Positions 10,126-22,914 of a stretch of DNA of 64,000 nt are shown one piece after another; position 1 is the first letter of the stretch, and the number at the start of each line of letters is the position of its first letter. Under the pieces are notes generated by a model. That model was given only the letters and a program-made list of their open reading frames with translations, was not told the origin of the DNA and searched no databases. A program made the translations under genes and the position numbers. The stretch is from assembly GCF_018446385.1 (NCBI RefSeq), contig NC_055996.1:128698532-128762531 (forward strand). The letters run 5' to 3'. The DNA is from Zingiber officinale. Lineage: Eukaryota; Streptophyta; Magnoliopsida; Zingiberales; Zingiberaceae.

Positions 10126-13100
10126 TTACTTGATATGGAATTCAGCAAAAACTTCATCGACCAATGAGCTCAATATCTGTCTTTGAATTTGCTTGCCAGT
10201 TTCAAATGCTTCAATCTCAAAATCCACCCAACTTCCCAAGTGAGTGCTCATGTCATTTGCTACGAGTTCATCTACAATCCAGTTACTCATAGATTTCCAT
10301 CCTGAAATTTCATCGTAAACCTCTTGTGCCATATCCTTCCTAGTCAACATTATCCCCTTGTTCCATGCTTCATAACCTGCCTTAAAGTAATGGTCATGTT
10401 TCAACTCCAAGCATTCTTGGACACAGTCTTCCAGCAACTTGCTTCTTGCCTTATCGCCTACTAACTCTTCTTGTACAATTCTATTATTACCTTCAAAGTT
10501 CTCAGCAACGCTGGTTAAGTAGCATGAACCTATATTCTCGGATGTCAACCCTTTGTTACACAGCATTTTCCTCACATACTTCAATTCCTGCTCGTTTGGT
10601 CTCATAAGGTCTGCTGTACCCTCCTGAGGATCTTTTGCTATAGAAGAAGCTGAATCAGACAATTCGGGTTCTGCTTCAACATATTTACTTAAAGAATGTA
10701 AGTAAGCGATGTTCTGAGCATTCACTGATGATGGACAGGGATCACTTCCTGGAGAAATTAGCAAGCACGAATGAAATATAAAAAGAACTAAATGTAAACA
10801 TATCCAGTAAACAATGCTTTACCATATGTACTTCCTGGGCTCTCTGATAACTGCCAGCTTTCACTTGAAAAGGAAGCATCAAATACAGAAAGCGGACTCC
10901 GATGATTGTGTTCCTCTATGCACATGTTATTGTTGCTACTTTGATCGTTTTCAACTTCTACTGCCTGAAATGGGATTAGGAGTTTCAGGAGTTAAGATAA
11001 GACCTTTTAATTTGCCACAAGAATGAATATCTTGTAGAAATGTTCACTGAGAACATTGTATTGCTCAGATGCACAAGCCAATGACTTATCAATAGTGAAT
11101 TATAATAGCGATGTTTAGTACTACCATTGTACAGTTTTCCATTCCATCCGCCTTATCAAAGCTTAAGGATTCCATGATTGGCAGTGAGAAAAACAATGAA
11201 TCTATACACGTGCATAGTCAAACAGACAAACCATAGTTGTGAAAGCTCGTGTTATTGCATCACAAGGATATTGGACATAAAAAAAATCATACGATTTGAC
11301 ATGCAAAGTTGCAAAGAGAACTGTGATGAATAGTTGAGAAGGCACTATGCTTTGTCCAGAACACAATCAATTATTTATGTTTCCTTGCTAAAAGGAAGCA
11401 ATATTTAAAATTAATGATCATCTAGAGACATCAATTTGCCTCTGAAGTATGACTTCAAGCAGTATTTTTTTTTCATAATAGACAATTGACATGCCTAAAT
11501 ATGTTTAGTATATTCATGTTATTTACTATAAATGTGCCCAGTCCCACCTAAATGGAGATTTACAAATCCTATGAATAAGACTAATTTGTGATTTGTGAAA
11601 GTGTTCAGTTGGCATGCCTAAATATATTTAATGTATTGATGTCATTAACTGTAAGTGTGCCTAGTCCCAATTATATGGAGATTTACAAATCCTACGAATA
11701 AGAATTACTCCAAATGTTACTTGTAATTTGTGAACGTGTTGCGTAAGCACACTATTGGGAGGTTGATGTGTCAGATATGTGACATGAAAGATTTAACTAT
11801 GTGAATCTGCTTCCCCATGATGCCAGACCTAACAAGCGTGCCGTGAAAGAAGGCCAAAGGTCTATTGCATTATACATTAAAAGGACCCAAGAGCAAGCAG
11901 CGAATGCATCTGTACCATGCAAATATAGTGACCACTATTGGAAATGCAATAAGAATTATTCCCAACTGTTATTTGTGAAAATAGAGACAAGTCATATCCA
12001 AAATAATATGTCAGTGTTATATCTAACTAACAAGAATTAGATAAGATGAGCAATTTTGCATGATTTTTTTTTTTTAAAAGATAACTTACCAACAGCTTAT
12101 TGTTCATTCCAATCACCTGATAATTTGTTGAAAAAATACCAGAGTTGACTACAATTCCAGGTCTATCTTTCAATTGGCTAGGTTGAAAATCCTTGTGTTG
12201 TGCTGTCGGAACATAGCAAGAAGAGTTCAGAGTCTGTGGATTAGGGGCAGAAGCTGTAAACTTCGTTGTTCTGGTGAAGTCACAAGATAGCTCTGTAGGA
12301 GAAGTCAATTCTCTTAGTTTCCGTTCTAAAAGATGACCCAACGCATCACCACCTAAAATATCCGATCCTGGTGACGACAGACTCTTGTTTACACCTGAAA
12401 AATTATTTTCTAAACAACTACATTTCTCTTTGTCCCATTTATCAACCGCCAAACTGCCTGATTGAGAAGCACCAAATGTTTTTATCAAAGGGGATGTGAA
12501 CGTAAAAGATATAATGTCATTGGTATTTCTGTTATCCTCAGATCGTTTTGTGTGTTCATCTATTACCATATCAGATTTAACTTGTGTTTCATGTCTCTTC
12601 ATAAGCCCACCGTAAGTAGGCAAATTCTTCTCACCGTTGAAGCCTCCTTCTATTAACCTCTTCTTTTGTGGGAAATCCTTGTTACTGGAAGATGACCCTT
12701 CCATATCAAGGCCTGTGATTTTCCTGCAATTATTTCTTGAAGGTCCTGAAAACTTGTTTGCACTCTTATTTTTTCCAGATGAAGGATCTGCAGATGGGAT
12801 TTTCCTTCCATGCTGTTGACTTGATTGCTTCGAGCCCAATTTGCTTTTGCTTACTTGACAGTTCTGTTTCTGATTGTTTTGTCTAAGGACACCAGAAACA
12901 CTGGCTGCTGAGGATTTTTGTTGTGACTTGTTTTTCTGGTTGTTTGCTTGTGTCCTGAATGGCTGATTTCCTTTGTAATCATCATGGTCCTTCTGAACAA
13001 TTGTACTCCTACTTGAAGAACCCAACCCTTCCCTTTTCTGAACATTAACTTTAGCTTGGATAGCTAAAGAGATGGATTTACCCTTACCTCGTGCTCCAGC

Positions 13101-14158
13101 TCCATTGATTTCATAAGGATCCGGAGAGGACCTAACAATAACAATATCTTCAGCTCTATTCCAGTTCCTGGACTGTCCTCTAGAGTATTGAGAATCATCC
13201 AACTCAACTTGTCCTCTGGATAGTTGTAACAGCTGCGTTGACCTCTCTGTAGTAGATATGCTATTCTTCGGTTCACGAACTCTTATAGGAATTGAAGGTG
13301 AACCAATCTTCCCTTTTGTACTAGGATGCATTTGCAGCCCTGGTTCAATAATCTTTGCAGCTGCCTCCATAATTTCTGTTGCATTCTTTGCTGAGGTGAA
13401 GCCAAGGTTCTTGCTCGGTGATAACAACTTGTGGTGGTTTAGTGGAAGGGACTTTCCCAACCTTGGAGGCAATATTTCCCTTTGGAACCTTTCTATAGGG
13501 CTGCTGGGCATCTTCTGAGACCTGGATTCCACGGGCTTCCTGAAGTAACCTTCAGCTTTGTGGGGAACATAGTTGAAATTTTCATTTGTGTAAAAGTCAG
13601 GACTTCTCTGGTTCTGGTTGTAGCGAAAAGACCGTGCATCAAAGAAAGGAGTGGAGTATGGCTCTGGAGCTCCAGATGTTGGCATGGAATCAAGACCCAT
13701 GAGCCTTGCCACTACACCTGGGGCTCTTGTTCCATTTCCATCATCATCAGTCACTGATGAAGCGCAACTATAGTCACTACTTCCTTTGATACTTGGAACG
13801 GCGAATATTTCATCATCGTCAATCTGACAATAACATAAGAGATGGGCATTGATGATGTAATCCAACTTAAGCAAGCTAAGAAGAAGAAGAAGAAATCACA
13901 CTCACCAGACGGAGCTGCGTTGCTGGCAAATTGTCAGTGCTTCTCTTACCTTGCTTTGTGCCCTCTAAATGAGGAACATGACAAAAGATTACAGTTTCAT
14001 ATCAAAAAAGAGATTTTTTTTTTAAAAGCACAGGATAAATTTACAAGGCAATTAGACTTACCAGGTGAATTGGAGAACAATTTCTTCCTAGACTTCCGGT
14101 TCCAATCAAAGAGGTGGAAGAATCCACTACTTTTGGAACCACCCTTCTCCCCTCCCAT
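10126..14158 (-). CDS. TRM/LONGIFOLIA-like protein (VARLMGL motif, DUF4378)
   Basis: Plant-specific protein of the TON1-recruiting-motif type, expected at cortical microtubules where relatives influence cell division plane and organ elongation; this role is by family. Exons on the - strand: 14158-14062, 13964-13906, 13823-12090, 10964-10823 and 10748-10126. They sum to 2655 bases (884 residues) with every junction in phase and GT-AG. The N-terminus MGGEKGGSKSSGFFHLFDWN is typical of this subfamily. VARLMGL lies at about residues 90-96, the SPLSVFDASFSSES motif at about 653, and the C-terminal DUF4378 domain (YLHSLSKYVEAEP to DEVFAEF) fills the last 200 residues. The middle, about 450 residues, is low-complexity and basic (S, K, N, Q rich), probably disordered. 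An ATG at 14206 in the same frame would add 16 residues; I prefer 14158 because it matches the family start. A 123-bp tandem duplication lies in intron 3. Confidence 0.9.
11488..11735. repeat. 123-bp tandem duplication within an intron
   Basis: The block starting GACATGCCTAAATATG at 11488 recurs as GGCATGCCTAAATATA at 11611, with matching downstream pieces (TGTGCC(C/T)AGTCCCA, GGAGATTTACAAATCCTA(T/C)GAATAAGA). The copies are visibly diverged, so the duplication is not recent. It lies in intron 3 of the TRM-like gene. Confidence 0.85.
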
Positions 14159-14660
14159 TATCGTCTTTACTTCTTTAAAAACCTTCAAAACCACCGACTG
14201 AAGCATTTCAATGCGCCAAGAATGATTTGCAAATAGGGAACATAAAAACTGATTTTTTTTTCTCTTTTTTTTTTTAAAAATAAACGAAATCATAAGATAA
14301 CGGCGAGTTAAACCTAATTTGGATAACTTCAAAGAACAGATCGGATACATTAAGTGTCGGCTTTAGAACCCTAATCACCAATTTTTTTTTAAAAAAAAAA
14401 AACTTTGAAGGGATAGCAGCACCAACATACCTATCCAAAAATCACAGATCGTCGCCCTCCTCAAAACTTGCAAATCTTGCATCTCGATTCCAAATCATGG
14501 CCGATGCACTGAGCAACACCAACCCGAATCGCCAGAAACCCCGATAACTGAGCATCTAAATCCAGTTCATACTTCATAGATCTGATTTAGGTTTCCGAGA
14601 GGGAGAGAGAGAGGGGTCGGGCTTTGAAGTTTAAATTGGTAGATCTGTTAATAAAATAAT
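14159..14660 (-). promoter_or_regulatory. 5' leader region of the TRM-like gene
   Basis: Upstream of the chosen ATG (14158) on the - strand is an A/T-rich leader with poly-A/poly-T runs near 14258-14278 and 14382-14402, then a CT/GA-rich tract (GAGAGGGAGAGAGAGAGG at about 14597-14615). No TATA box is unambiguous. An intron in the leader is possible but not shown. Confidence 0.35.
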
Positions 14661-14990
14661 AAAGGACAAAATATAATTGAAAAAGGGCAACGATAAGGCA
14701 ACGGCTCGCTTAGGTGAGAGGGAGATCCATTTCAAATTCCAAACGGTCGCTTGTTCCTATACAATCACTGCCATATACACTTCTATGCGGATGCGTATCC
14801 ATCCCTCCATTTGATTCTTCAAGACGATCCTCTCCACGAGACAGGACAAAGCTCGCAGGATCCACGCGCGGGCCCCGCTGCTTCGTCGCTCAACTCTTAT
14901 CGACCACGTGGAGTTAAGTCCACGTGGAGCTAAGTTGTTGGAAAAGTGGCGTGAATCCTGTTTTAAGGAAAGGAGGTAAATGGACGGACA

Positions 14991-15020
14991 CGATGCGATG
15001 CGATGCGATGCGATGCGATG
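14991..15020. repeat. (CGATG)6 microsatellite
   Basis: Six perfect copies of the 5-bp unit CGATG, followed by TGGTG/CGGTG variants. It lies about 0.8 kb upstream of the TRM-like gene start. Confidence 0.95.
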
Positions 15021-15425
15021 TGGTGCGGTGGGGGTACTGTGTCTGGTCCACCACAGCACAGAAGCTTTAAACAAGCACCTGATCATTGGATCCCTCTGTC
15101 TTTTTACGTTTACCACCTTCTTTTTTTACCCGTTTTGTTCTTTATAATGTCACCGTAAATTCACCTATATAGAATCATTAGCTTTGAGTGGCTTGACTGT
15201 TTTTTTTTATTACAACAATTGATCAACTTAAACTTACAGAATTCTCAAAAGCATATTTAACTTCTAGATTCCCCCAAAAAAAACGTATTAATTTCTCATT
15301 TTACCCCCTCTTGTGCCGATCAAATTTCACTTTTTTTTTCAAAGCATATGAAGTGTTGATTTTAAAATTAAGAGCCCGTACTGATTTCCTAAACGAGAAC
15401 CCCACTTCTCTAATTTCTCTATCTT
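15021..15425. other. intergenic spacer
   Basis: AT-rich with poly-T and poly-A runs; no gene or named repeat seen. Confidence 0.4.
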
Positions 15426-15444
15426 CAAAAATAGAATGATGTTG

Positions 15445-15663
15445 TCCCTCGGATGAGTCTAGTGATTAGCACATGAGATGTTGCCACTAATGAAGTCTGG
15501 AGTTCGAATCTCAGCAAAGCCGAGATAAATGTCTCCCTTATGTGCTAGTTACTATTCCAAAGACTAGTAGCCGCCTGTGATTTACCTCCTCCGTGTTCGC
15601 CCTGGGACGGGTTGACGGGGGACGCTGGGAGCGAGCGTATTCGCTTTTTTTTTGTTCTGCCAC
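15445..15663 (+). mobile_element. tRNA-derived SINE with target-site duplication
   Basis: A 219-bp insertion with a tRNA-like head. An A-box-like segment (TCTAGTGATTAGCAC, about 15457) and a near-consensus pol III B box (GAGTTCGAATCTC, 15500-15512) are spaced as in tRNA genes. The body carries a GC-rich block (GGGACGGGTTGACGGGGG) and the 3' end a T-run (GCTTTTTTTTT). Imperfect 19-bp direct repeats flank it: CAAAAATAGAATGATGTTG at 15426 and CAAAAATAAAATAGTGTTG at 15664, with three mismatches. That marks an old L1/RTE-type insertion. Confidence 0.8.
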
Positions 15664-15682
15664 CAAAAATAAAATAGTGTTG

Positions 15683-16955
15683 GTTTTAGAGTTAATGCAA
15701 TATTAAAATGATGTTGATTTTTAAAATAAGTACCACAATAATACTTATATTTAGTGGTAATTTTTTTTTAAAAAAATTAACATCAAAGTGGTGATGATTA
15801 TTATAATGTTATTTCACGGTGATTGATGGGAATATTAAAATGAAATATATATATATCTTTTGAAAAAAATCTAAAAATTAAGTGCGTCTTTTAAAATTTT
15901 CATAATTTTAAGTGCACTATGATGAATACACATGGCAAAAAGTAATTCACCCATCCTAACCCCCGGTTAATTTATCCCTAAGTTAACATGGAAGACGTAA
16001 ATTATTGATGACTATTAGTCATTAGTGTAAGTGGCTAAGGTATGAAGATGAGCATACTTGAACGTGCCAAATTTTGACTTTAAAATCTCATATGACAACA
16101 TCCCATAACTCAACAGTCTGATAAACATATGCACCTACTAACAAATGTTTTTCTCTTTGGATTAGAGGATTAAAGCATGTTTGAAGCTTATTTGCAGCAA
16201 TCAAAGTGCGCAGTCAGTGTAACCTATAACTTTTTTTTCGAGGAACATAGTGTCATGGTAACCTATAACTTTTTTTTCCTCGGAACAATAGTATCATGAT
16301 GAAGCCCTCCAATAATAAATTAGGTATTTAGAGTTTGAAACTTAGCTACGATATATTATAAGAGAAATTTCCCTCCAATAGATAGTAAATCTGAGAATGC
16401 TAGCTATTAGAATAGTTCTCAACGCTTCTCAATTTATCCTGATATTCGATAAAAATTTCTCGTGAAACTGAATTGGTCACCCTCAAAATTAGTCGGGTCG
16501 AAAGCTTAGATACCTAGTACCAACTAAAAATATAAAATATAAAAAAAGTGTCTCTTAATGTAAATCGAAAATTCTAGTCGAAACCTATCAAAGAATACTG
16601 GTCATGATTTTGGTAAGAGATGAGTACATGGAATCCGTCATACAACATTATGCCAAAAGAAAGCATGGTCTAACCTGGCTTTGTGCCATCTCTCAACTTC
16701 CCTATTGTCAAATTATACTCACAGAAACCCTGATAGCCATAGAACTGTTCAATACAAGATAAACATTTGCCCACAAAATTATCTTACCATTTTTTTTCTA
16801 CCAACCAATGTTGTTTACTTTGTCTTTGTTCTTTCATTTCTATACTCAACCACATGTCCAGTAGAACAGTTCCTAGATTGAAGCACAGACAAGAATCAAA
16901 GAAAGGCTCTTTTTTTTTTCCGCAAGAAGAAACCAATCATTCAAGATATTTTCTT
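15683..16955. other. intergenic, AT-rich
   Basis: No gene recognised. Two near-identical short segments (GTAACCTATAACTTTTTTTTC) occur at about 16219 and 16258. The end of the stretch holds the 3' flank of the RING-PHD gene. Confidence 0.4.
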
Positions 16956-19900
16956 CTAGTTTGTAAACTCGCTTTGTTGAACCTCTTGTGGTGTAGCATT
17001 ACCTTCCACTTTGTCATTGGATACATCATTTTGATGAATCATCTGCCGCGGTCTACTGTTAGATAACAAGATGCGTATCTGTTGATGTATTGCACGTCTT
17101 TCAGATAAAGTTGATCCGCCAACACCGGTAACCTGGTATATTGCTGCATAATCATCGTCTAATGTAGGAGGGGCATTCAGATCCATTCTTTGAGATGCAA
17201 TCAGACGTGGAAAGGATCCAGATGGTTGAGAATATGAATTGGAATGGATATGCGCAGCATCTTCTACCGCTTCATAGCCATGTGTTAAGGAACTTTTAGG
17301 AACTCCCCCAGAGAAAGTGTCTTGATTTTGCATACATGATGATACGGTAGTGGTAGACCTACAGCAATCACAATACCAATTGCCTTCTGGTACTTCCCTT
17401 CCGAGACCAACACAATATGTATGAGCACAAGAATCGCAAATATCGCATAGCAACATGAGGTGATCGTCTACAGCTTGTTGGCATTCCGTGCACACAATAT
17501 TTCCATATGGATCCAGCATTTGCCTAATTTCTCCTTCTGAAGGTTGGTAAATCTATAAATAGATGATCACTAAGTCAGATAAAGGCTTGTCATAAGAAGT
17601 CAAACTAAAGCTTCATTTAGTTGTAGGTGTGTTTTAAAGAATCCCAGCTGAGCAACAATTAATATAAAAGAGAATATGCTGATAGATGAGAAAATTTAAG
17701 GCACTTCAATGAAGAAAATCAGTCTAGTTTTGGAGCACTCAACGAAAATAAATGAAGAGTGCAAACACTGAATTGGAGATTGGTTAACAATAGATGTATA
17801 TTGTTGTCAACAAACAGATTTACTATTGCAATCAAAACAGTTCAAAAAACAAATACATCTTTGTAACACCATTTACAATAGGGAAAGGACCACCAATAAT
17901 TCCTTGTGGTTCAGGTTCCAAGATGAAAAAACCGTCAATGTTTGTCCAGGTTTAGATTAAAAAGATCGAGAATTGCATTTCATCTAGAAAGTCAACATCC
18001 GAATTTATCTAAATGTCTTAACATGAATTATAGTCCTATTTTGCATGAGGTTAGATCATCAAAGTAATGTGAGGAATTTTTGTCATCCGAGTAACTTGAT
18101 ATGCAATCATTAAATTAGAAGGTCACTCATACGTGACTCATTACATAACTCAAATATGATGCAAAATAATCAAAGTACTCACAAAATTATGGGCCAGTGC
18201 TAGTAAAGAAGCTAGTTCATAATATAAATTAGGTTAGCAACTTAGTATAAATGAACACTCTCAGAGAAAGAACTAGGAGATATCGAAAAATTTAATATAT
18301 CACATGTACCGTACTGATATATATTATTCATACTGAAAACTTCAGTATATCGAAAATTTTGGTGTGGTATAATATCATACCAAAATTTTCAGTATCAATA
18401 TGATATTTACTATTTTTTAGTATTTCGGTATATACCAAAATACTAATAAATTTCTTTAGAATATCAATGTGGTGCTGATTTCAAATCAGCGCCACAACTT
18501 TGATGCTGATTTCGAATTCAACACCATTGGATTTGATTAGGTGCTAATTTCAAAATTAGCATCACAACAGAGTGGTGGGAGCTGGATTCTCTGAATTAAT
18601 TTGATTAATTTGGTTGAAAACTAAATTAATCAATATTTTATCAGAACGATTTGTTCAATTTTTATTGGAAAGTTCGGTTGGTTCGATTAGTTCAAAATTT
18701 TCTTTATATACTACTGAATCAGCCCTAGGTGAGTCGCAAATGGGGTTGGAAAAATTTGGACGTATGTGTCGAGTGAGCGTGTTGACAACATTTGTCACCT
18801 GTTCCGCAAATTGTGATCACGACAGAGACACATGTGATGCACTGACGTTGTCGCTGTGGTCCAAAAGCGACTTCTTTGTAATAAACCACCAAATGACCAA
18901 TCACATGCTGATAGAAGAAGAGAAGGCAGAGCGGAGCGTAATTGCAAGGAGAAAACTGGATTGGCCATGTTGTTCTTTGTCAAGACTTCGTACGATATGA
19001 AGAATCTAATCTCGTCGTGGATTTAGTAGAAGGAAAATGAGATAACTGAAATTGAATATTCTAAATGTATAATATTGATTTGCACATTTGTAGTAGATTT
19101 TATTAATTGATTGTAAAAATTAATCCTCAATAATATTCATGTAAGTATCTCATGCACATATAAGTCTTTATCAAAATGTGTCACGGACCTTCACCTTAAA
19201 TTTATAACAATGGCGGATCGACACATGCAATCTCTCATGTTCCTTCTCCGTCTCTGCTAGTTTTATTTAAATCCCCCTAAGCTTTTGTAACCATTACATT
19301 CAATCAACACCACAGTTGATATTTAAAAATCAACACCATAGTGGTGGGTGCTAAATTCTCCAAATTAATTCAATTAATTCGGTCAAAAACTGAATTAATC
19401 GATATTTTATTGATTCAGCTTGTTTGATTTTTGTTGAAAAGTTTAATCGATTCAGTTAGTTTAAATTTGTTTGGTTTTTGTTAATTAGTTCAGTTTTGAA
19501 CCGATTGCTCAGCCCTAGTTCTTTGCGTCAAAGTGATTTTCAATTTAGACGGTATTTTAAAACGACACTGTATCAAAATTTCAACATATCAAAATTTTTA
19601 GTTGAACAATATGAAATTTATACCATACCGAAAATTCAGCATACAAAAGTTTTAAAGATAAAAATGATGAAACAAATTTGAGATGCCAGTTAAATAATAT
19701 CGATGTCACATTGACTATGATGACAAATAAGAACAAGAGTGTATCTAGACCCATTCTTGGAGAGCCTAAATATAGAGGTAAAAAACATAAGGAGAGTGAA
19801 TGGCGGTGGGAGGAGGTACAAAAGACTATTCTATTAGTTTAAACAAAAATTATGTTTTAAACATGGGCAAAATTGTAGAAATGAAGATATTTTGACAACT

Positions 19901-21429
19901 TATAATATATATAAAATATACTATTAAATAATTATATGAGATATAATTTAATTAATATATCAATATATAATGGCAGCTCAATATGGTTTTTTGGGGGTTT
20001 TATATGAAAACCTGAAAATCCAACCCAAACCTGAAATACAAATATCGTATACCCAAAACCTGACCCTAAACCCACAAAAACTAGATTTGGGATCAGTTTA
20101 GATCAGATATATTAGTTTTCCTGCACAGCTAGCTACAATAGAAAGCTATGAGACGATTCTGCTATTCATGAATAATAGAGATATTTATGAAGATATAATT
20201 AATAGAAAGAAGAATGGAGGGTTAAAATAAAGAAAAGTTTACAGAATCTCGTGTGATCATCACGATCCATACTGTATGAATTGAATCATGCATACATGAA
20301 ATAGAAGCTAATAGTAGCAGTAAAAATGTAACTTCATGATGCAGAAGCAAGAAGGTATAACATTCTCAATTTGTTAGTAGATTCATAAATAAGAGGATAC
20401 CTGATCCCGTGTTTGAACTCTCACAACCTTGTTCATGCCGAACATAGGATCCAACTTCGAGGTCTTGGTGACGGTCGAAAACCTACGCTTGCAAACTGGG
20501 CAACGGGTCTCCACTTTCGACCACTCCATTATACATGCAGAGCAGAAGAAATGAGCACAGCAATCCAATTTCCCTTGAACCGTCCTCTTCTGATCCTCTG
20601 ACAAACAGATCCCACAACGCTGCTTTCCGAATTCTTCGCCTACATTCTCCCTACACTGCCTCCTACAAATGTCCTTGTTCTTCAACGGTCCTTCAAACAT
20701 TAAGGAATCAGATTCTGAGTCTGATACAACCAGCAATCTCTTCCTGCGCTCTGCATTCTTGATCTTGTTCCTACTCTTATTCAATGCGATTGGATTGTTT
20801 GCAATAAATCCCTCATCGAAATTGGATACATCATAATCGAATAATTGCTCGTAGTCATCTGGTCCTCTTCCTTGCAGTTTCTTCTTTAACTTTGGCTTGG
20901 AAGACTTAAATTTCCGCCTCTTTTGGAAAGGCTCGATATCTTCGTCATCAACGTCGTCATCCTCGCCGTCATCCGGCAGGAAGTCTTCATCGTGGCCATC
21001 GTCCTCCTCCTCGTCCTCAGCATAATCCAAAACCGTAGCGTTCCGCCGGCGAGATCTAACCAAACCCTCATCCAACTCCGCCTCGGCATCCACCTGGACC
21101 GAACCCCTAGATCGCTTCCCCCTCCCGATACGCGCCATCACACTGCCCGCATCGACCTCCTCCCATGCCACCACCTCCTCATCGTCAGCCTCATTCCGAT
21201 CCTCCTCCTCCTCCTCGTCGTACTCGAAGTCCGGCTCCAACTCAGAGCCACAGCTGGACTCCCCATACTCAAACTCCTCCTCGGTGGCATCTCCGGCGAG
21301 CGAGTCGTCCAAGCTCTGCTCCTCCTCCTCTTCCCCAAAGACGTACTCTTCGTCGTCCGATCCGCCGCCTCGCCTTCGCTTAAACGCGCCACCGTCCCTT
21401 TTGCAGATGGACCCTCTCTTTCTTCCCAT
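16956..21429 (-). CDS. RING finger and PHD finger protein
   Basis: Two exons on the - strand: 21429-20401 and 17552-16956, joined in phase 0 across GT-AG, giving 541 residues. Residues 1-200 are extremely acidic (long E/D runs) with basic patches. A C3HC4 RING lies at about 272-313 (CGIC, CCAHFFCSAC, CPVC). A C4HC3 PHD finger at about 364-407 (CTEC, CDICDSCAHTYC, CDCC) begins right after the splice joint. The combination suggests a nuclear, chromatin-linked E3 ubiquitin ligase resembling PHRF1-type proteins; ligase activity and targets are inferred. The frame is open further upstream to an ATG at 21627, but the start MGRKRGS at 21429 is preferred because the added 66 residues look like translated leader. 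The 2.85 kb intron carries repeat-derived sequence. Confidence 0.88.
18519..19518. repeat. degenerate element with ~210-bp direct terminal repeats (TRIM-like)
   Basis: Two diverged direct copies, 18519-18728 and 19305-19518, share CAACACCA, AGTGGTGGG, CAAATTAATTxAATTAATT, TCGATTxAGTT and end in CAGCCCTAG. About 575 bp of non-coding DNA lies between them. The layout resembles a small non-autonomous LTR element, but the edges are not TG/CA and no duplication was found, so two independent copies of one repeat remain possible. The flanks (18300-18470, 19540-19650) are rich in TATACCGAAA-like short inverted motifs. Confidence 0.5.
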
Positions 21430-22038
21430 ATTACCAATGCACCCCCGTGAACAGTGAGCAATTTCTTTCCAAAATCCCCCCTGATCACATCGGCAATGAA
21501 TGCGCCTCCCCACGATAAAACTGGAAAGAGGAGGAGGAGAAGAAGAAGATGGCAGATTTAACGGTGAAAGAAGAGAACGAGCACACGGATTCGTGGAAGT
21601 TGAAGCTATCTTTGTCTTCTCTTCCATTGCTGGTTTTGTTGATCAAACGGGCGGAGAACGTGTTGAATATGTGGCCGGCGCCATCAAATCCATGGGCCGA
21701 TGCGTCCAGCGCAGTTTTCAGAAACCGAGTCAAAGCAAATCGGATTCGGATCCGAATCTATGAAGGCGTGCCCGTGTTATAGATAACGAATATGGCTGAA
21801 CAAAATACCGGTCAAATACTATTAAATGAAATTCAATTCGGTAATTTGAATTTTTTTTTAAATCTTGATTAATTTTATTAGTTCGGTTTAGTTTTGGATT
21901 TAGAATTTAAAATACCGATTTAATTATCCATCATTAATTGACTAATAATAAAAAATTAATTATTTTATTTTTTATTGAATTAATTAATTTTTTATGATTT
22001 CAATCTGTTCATGTAGTTTAAAAAAAGTTTATTTGTTC
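21430..22038. promoter_or_regulatory. upstream region of the RING-PHD gene
   Basis: Positions 21430-21760 are moderately GC-rich and probably hold the 5' leader and core promoter of the - strand RING-PHD gene. From about 21780 the sequence becomes AT-rich (AATTAATTTTATTAGTTCGG) and ends at the solo LTR. Confidence 0.4.
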
Positions 22039-22499
22039 TGTTAAGGTCGATTTATAGTTAGAAGGGGGTGAATAGCTCATCGTGCTTCGGTTGTTTGTTT
22101 CGTGATGATGAAATGCAATGAAAATGCACACAAAGCACACTCACAATATTAACGCTAGAATTTACTTGGTATCCATCTTAAGAAGAGGTGACTAATCCAA
22201 GGATCCGACCTTCACACACACATCCACTAAGAAAAATATCCTTTTCGGTAACTACCGGAGGTGGAGAAACCTCGTACAATCTCCTCACAACAAGATATAC
22301 TCAAACAAGAAGAAAAATACACAAGTGTATAAATAAAACTCTTTTCTTGCTTGCTCTTGTTGATGCATATCACCTCTTGATTTTTGGAAGTGCACAAGCA
22401 CTTATCCCTAAGAAGCTTCAAGAACTAGCGGAAAGATTGTCGGAGAGAATCGTGTGTGTCGGTAAAAAAGTGCTACGGAGAAGAAGCTCGCCAACGACT

Positions 22500-22895
22500 A
22501 TATACTTCGCGCTTCTAGGACTCCTAATCGATTGGGCATGCTGCCAATCGATTGCCATGTCAGATTCGCGCCATCCCAACTGTCCATCGCTCGCTACCTA
22601 CGCAACGATCACATCCCAATCGATCGGCTGATCGAGTAGGGAGGCTTGAATCGATCAACCCATCGATTCAGCCTCCCTCGCGTCCAGCGTGAGAAACATC
22701 CCCCAATTGATCGATCGATTGATTGGCAGTGCCCAATCGATCTGCTGATCGATTGGGAAACATTCTGTCTGCCTGATATAAGCTCCCAATTGATCGACTG
22801 ATTGATTGGGCCAGCCTTCATTCGCGTACACAACCAATCGATCAACTGATAGATTGGACTTCGGTCCAATCGATTGGTTGATCGATTGACCTCCC
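22500..22895. repeat. cluster of CAATCGAT/ATCGATTG palindromic motifs
   Basis: About ten copies of the theme CCAATCGATyrrnTGATCGATTGG or its half-sites occur at irregular spacing. Each could fold into a short hairpin. Part of the solo LTR. Confidence 0.8.
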
Positions 22896-22914
22896 TTTGA
22901 CTTGCTTAAATCAA

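Noticed and set aside
18614-19000. 128-codon ORF in the RING-PHD intron
   Set aside because: Lies within repeat-derived intron sequence and shows no family similarity.
20413-21782. Several + strand ORFs opposite the RING-PHD first exon
   Set aside because: Mirror translations of the acidic E/D-rich coding strand; the - strand has clear RING sequence.
22540-22890. CRISPR-like look of the repeated CAATCGAT motifs
   Set aside because: Spacing and unit sequence are irregular, there are no unique equal-length spacers, and the array is inside a plant LTR.
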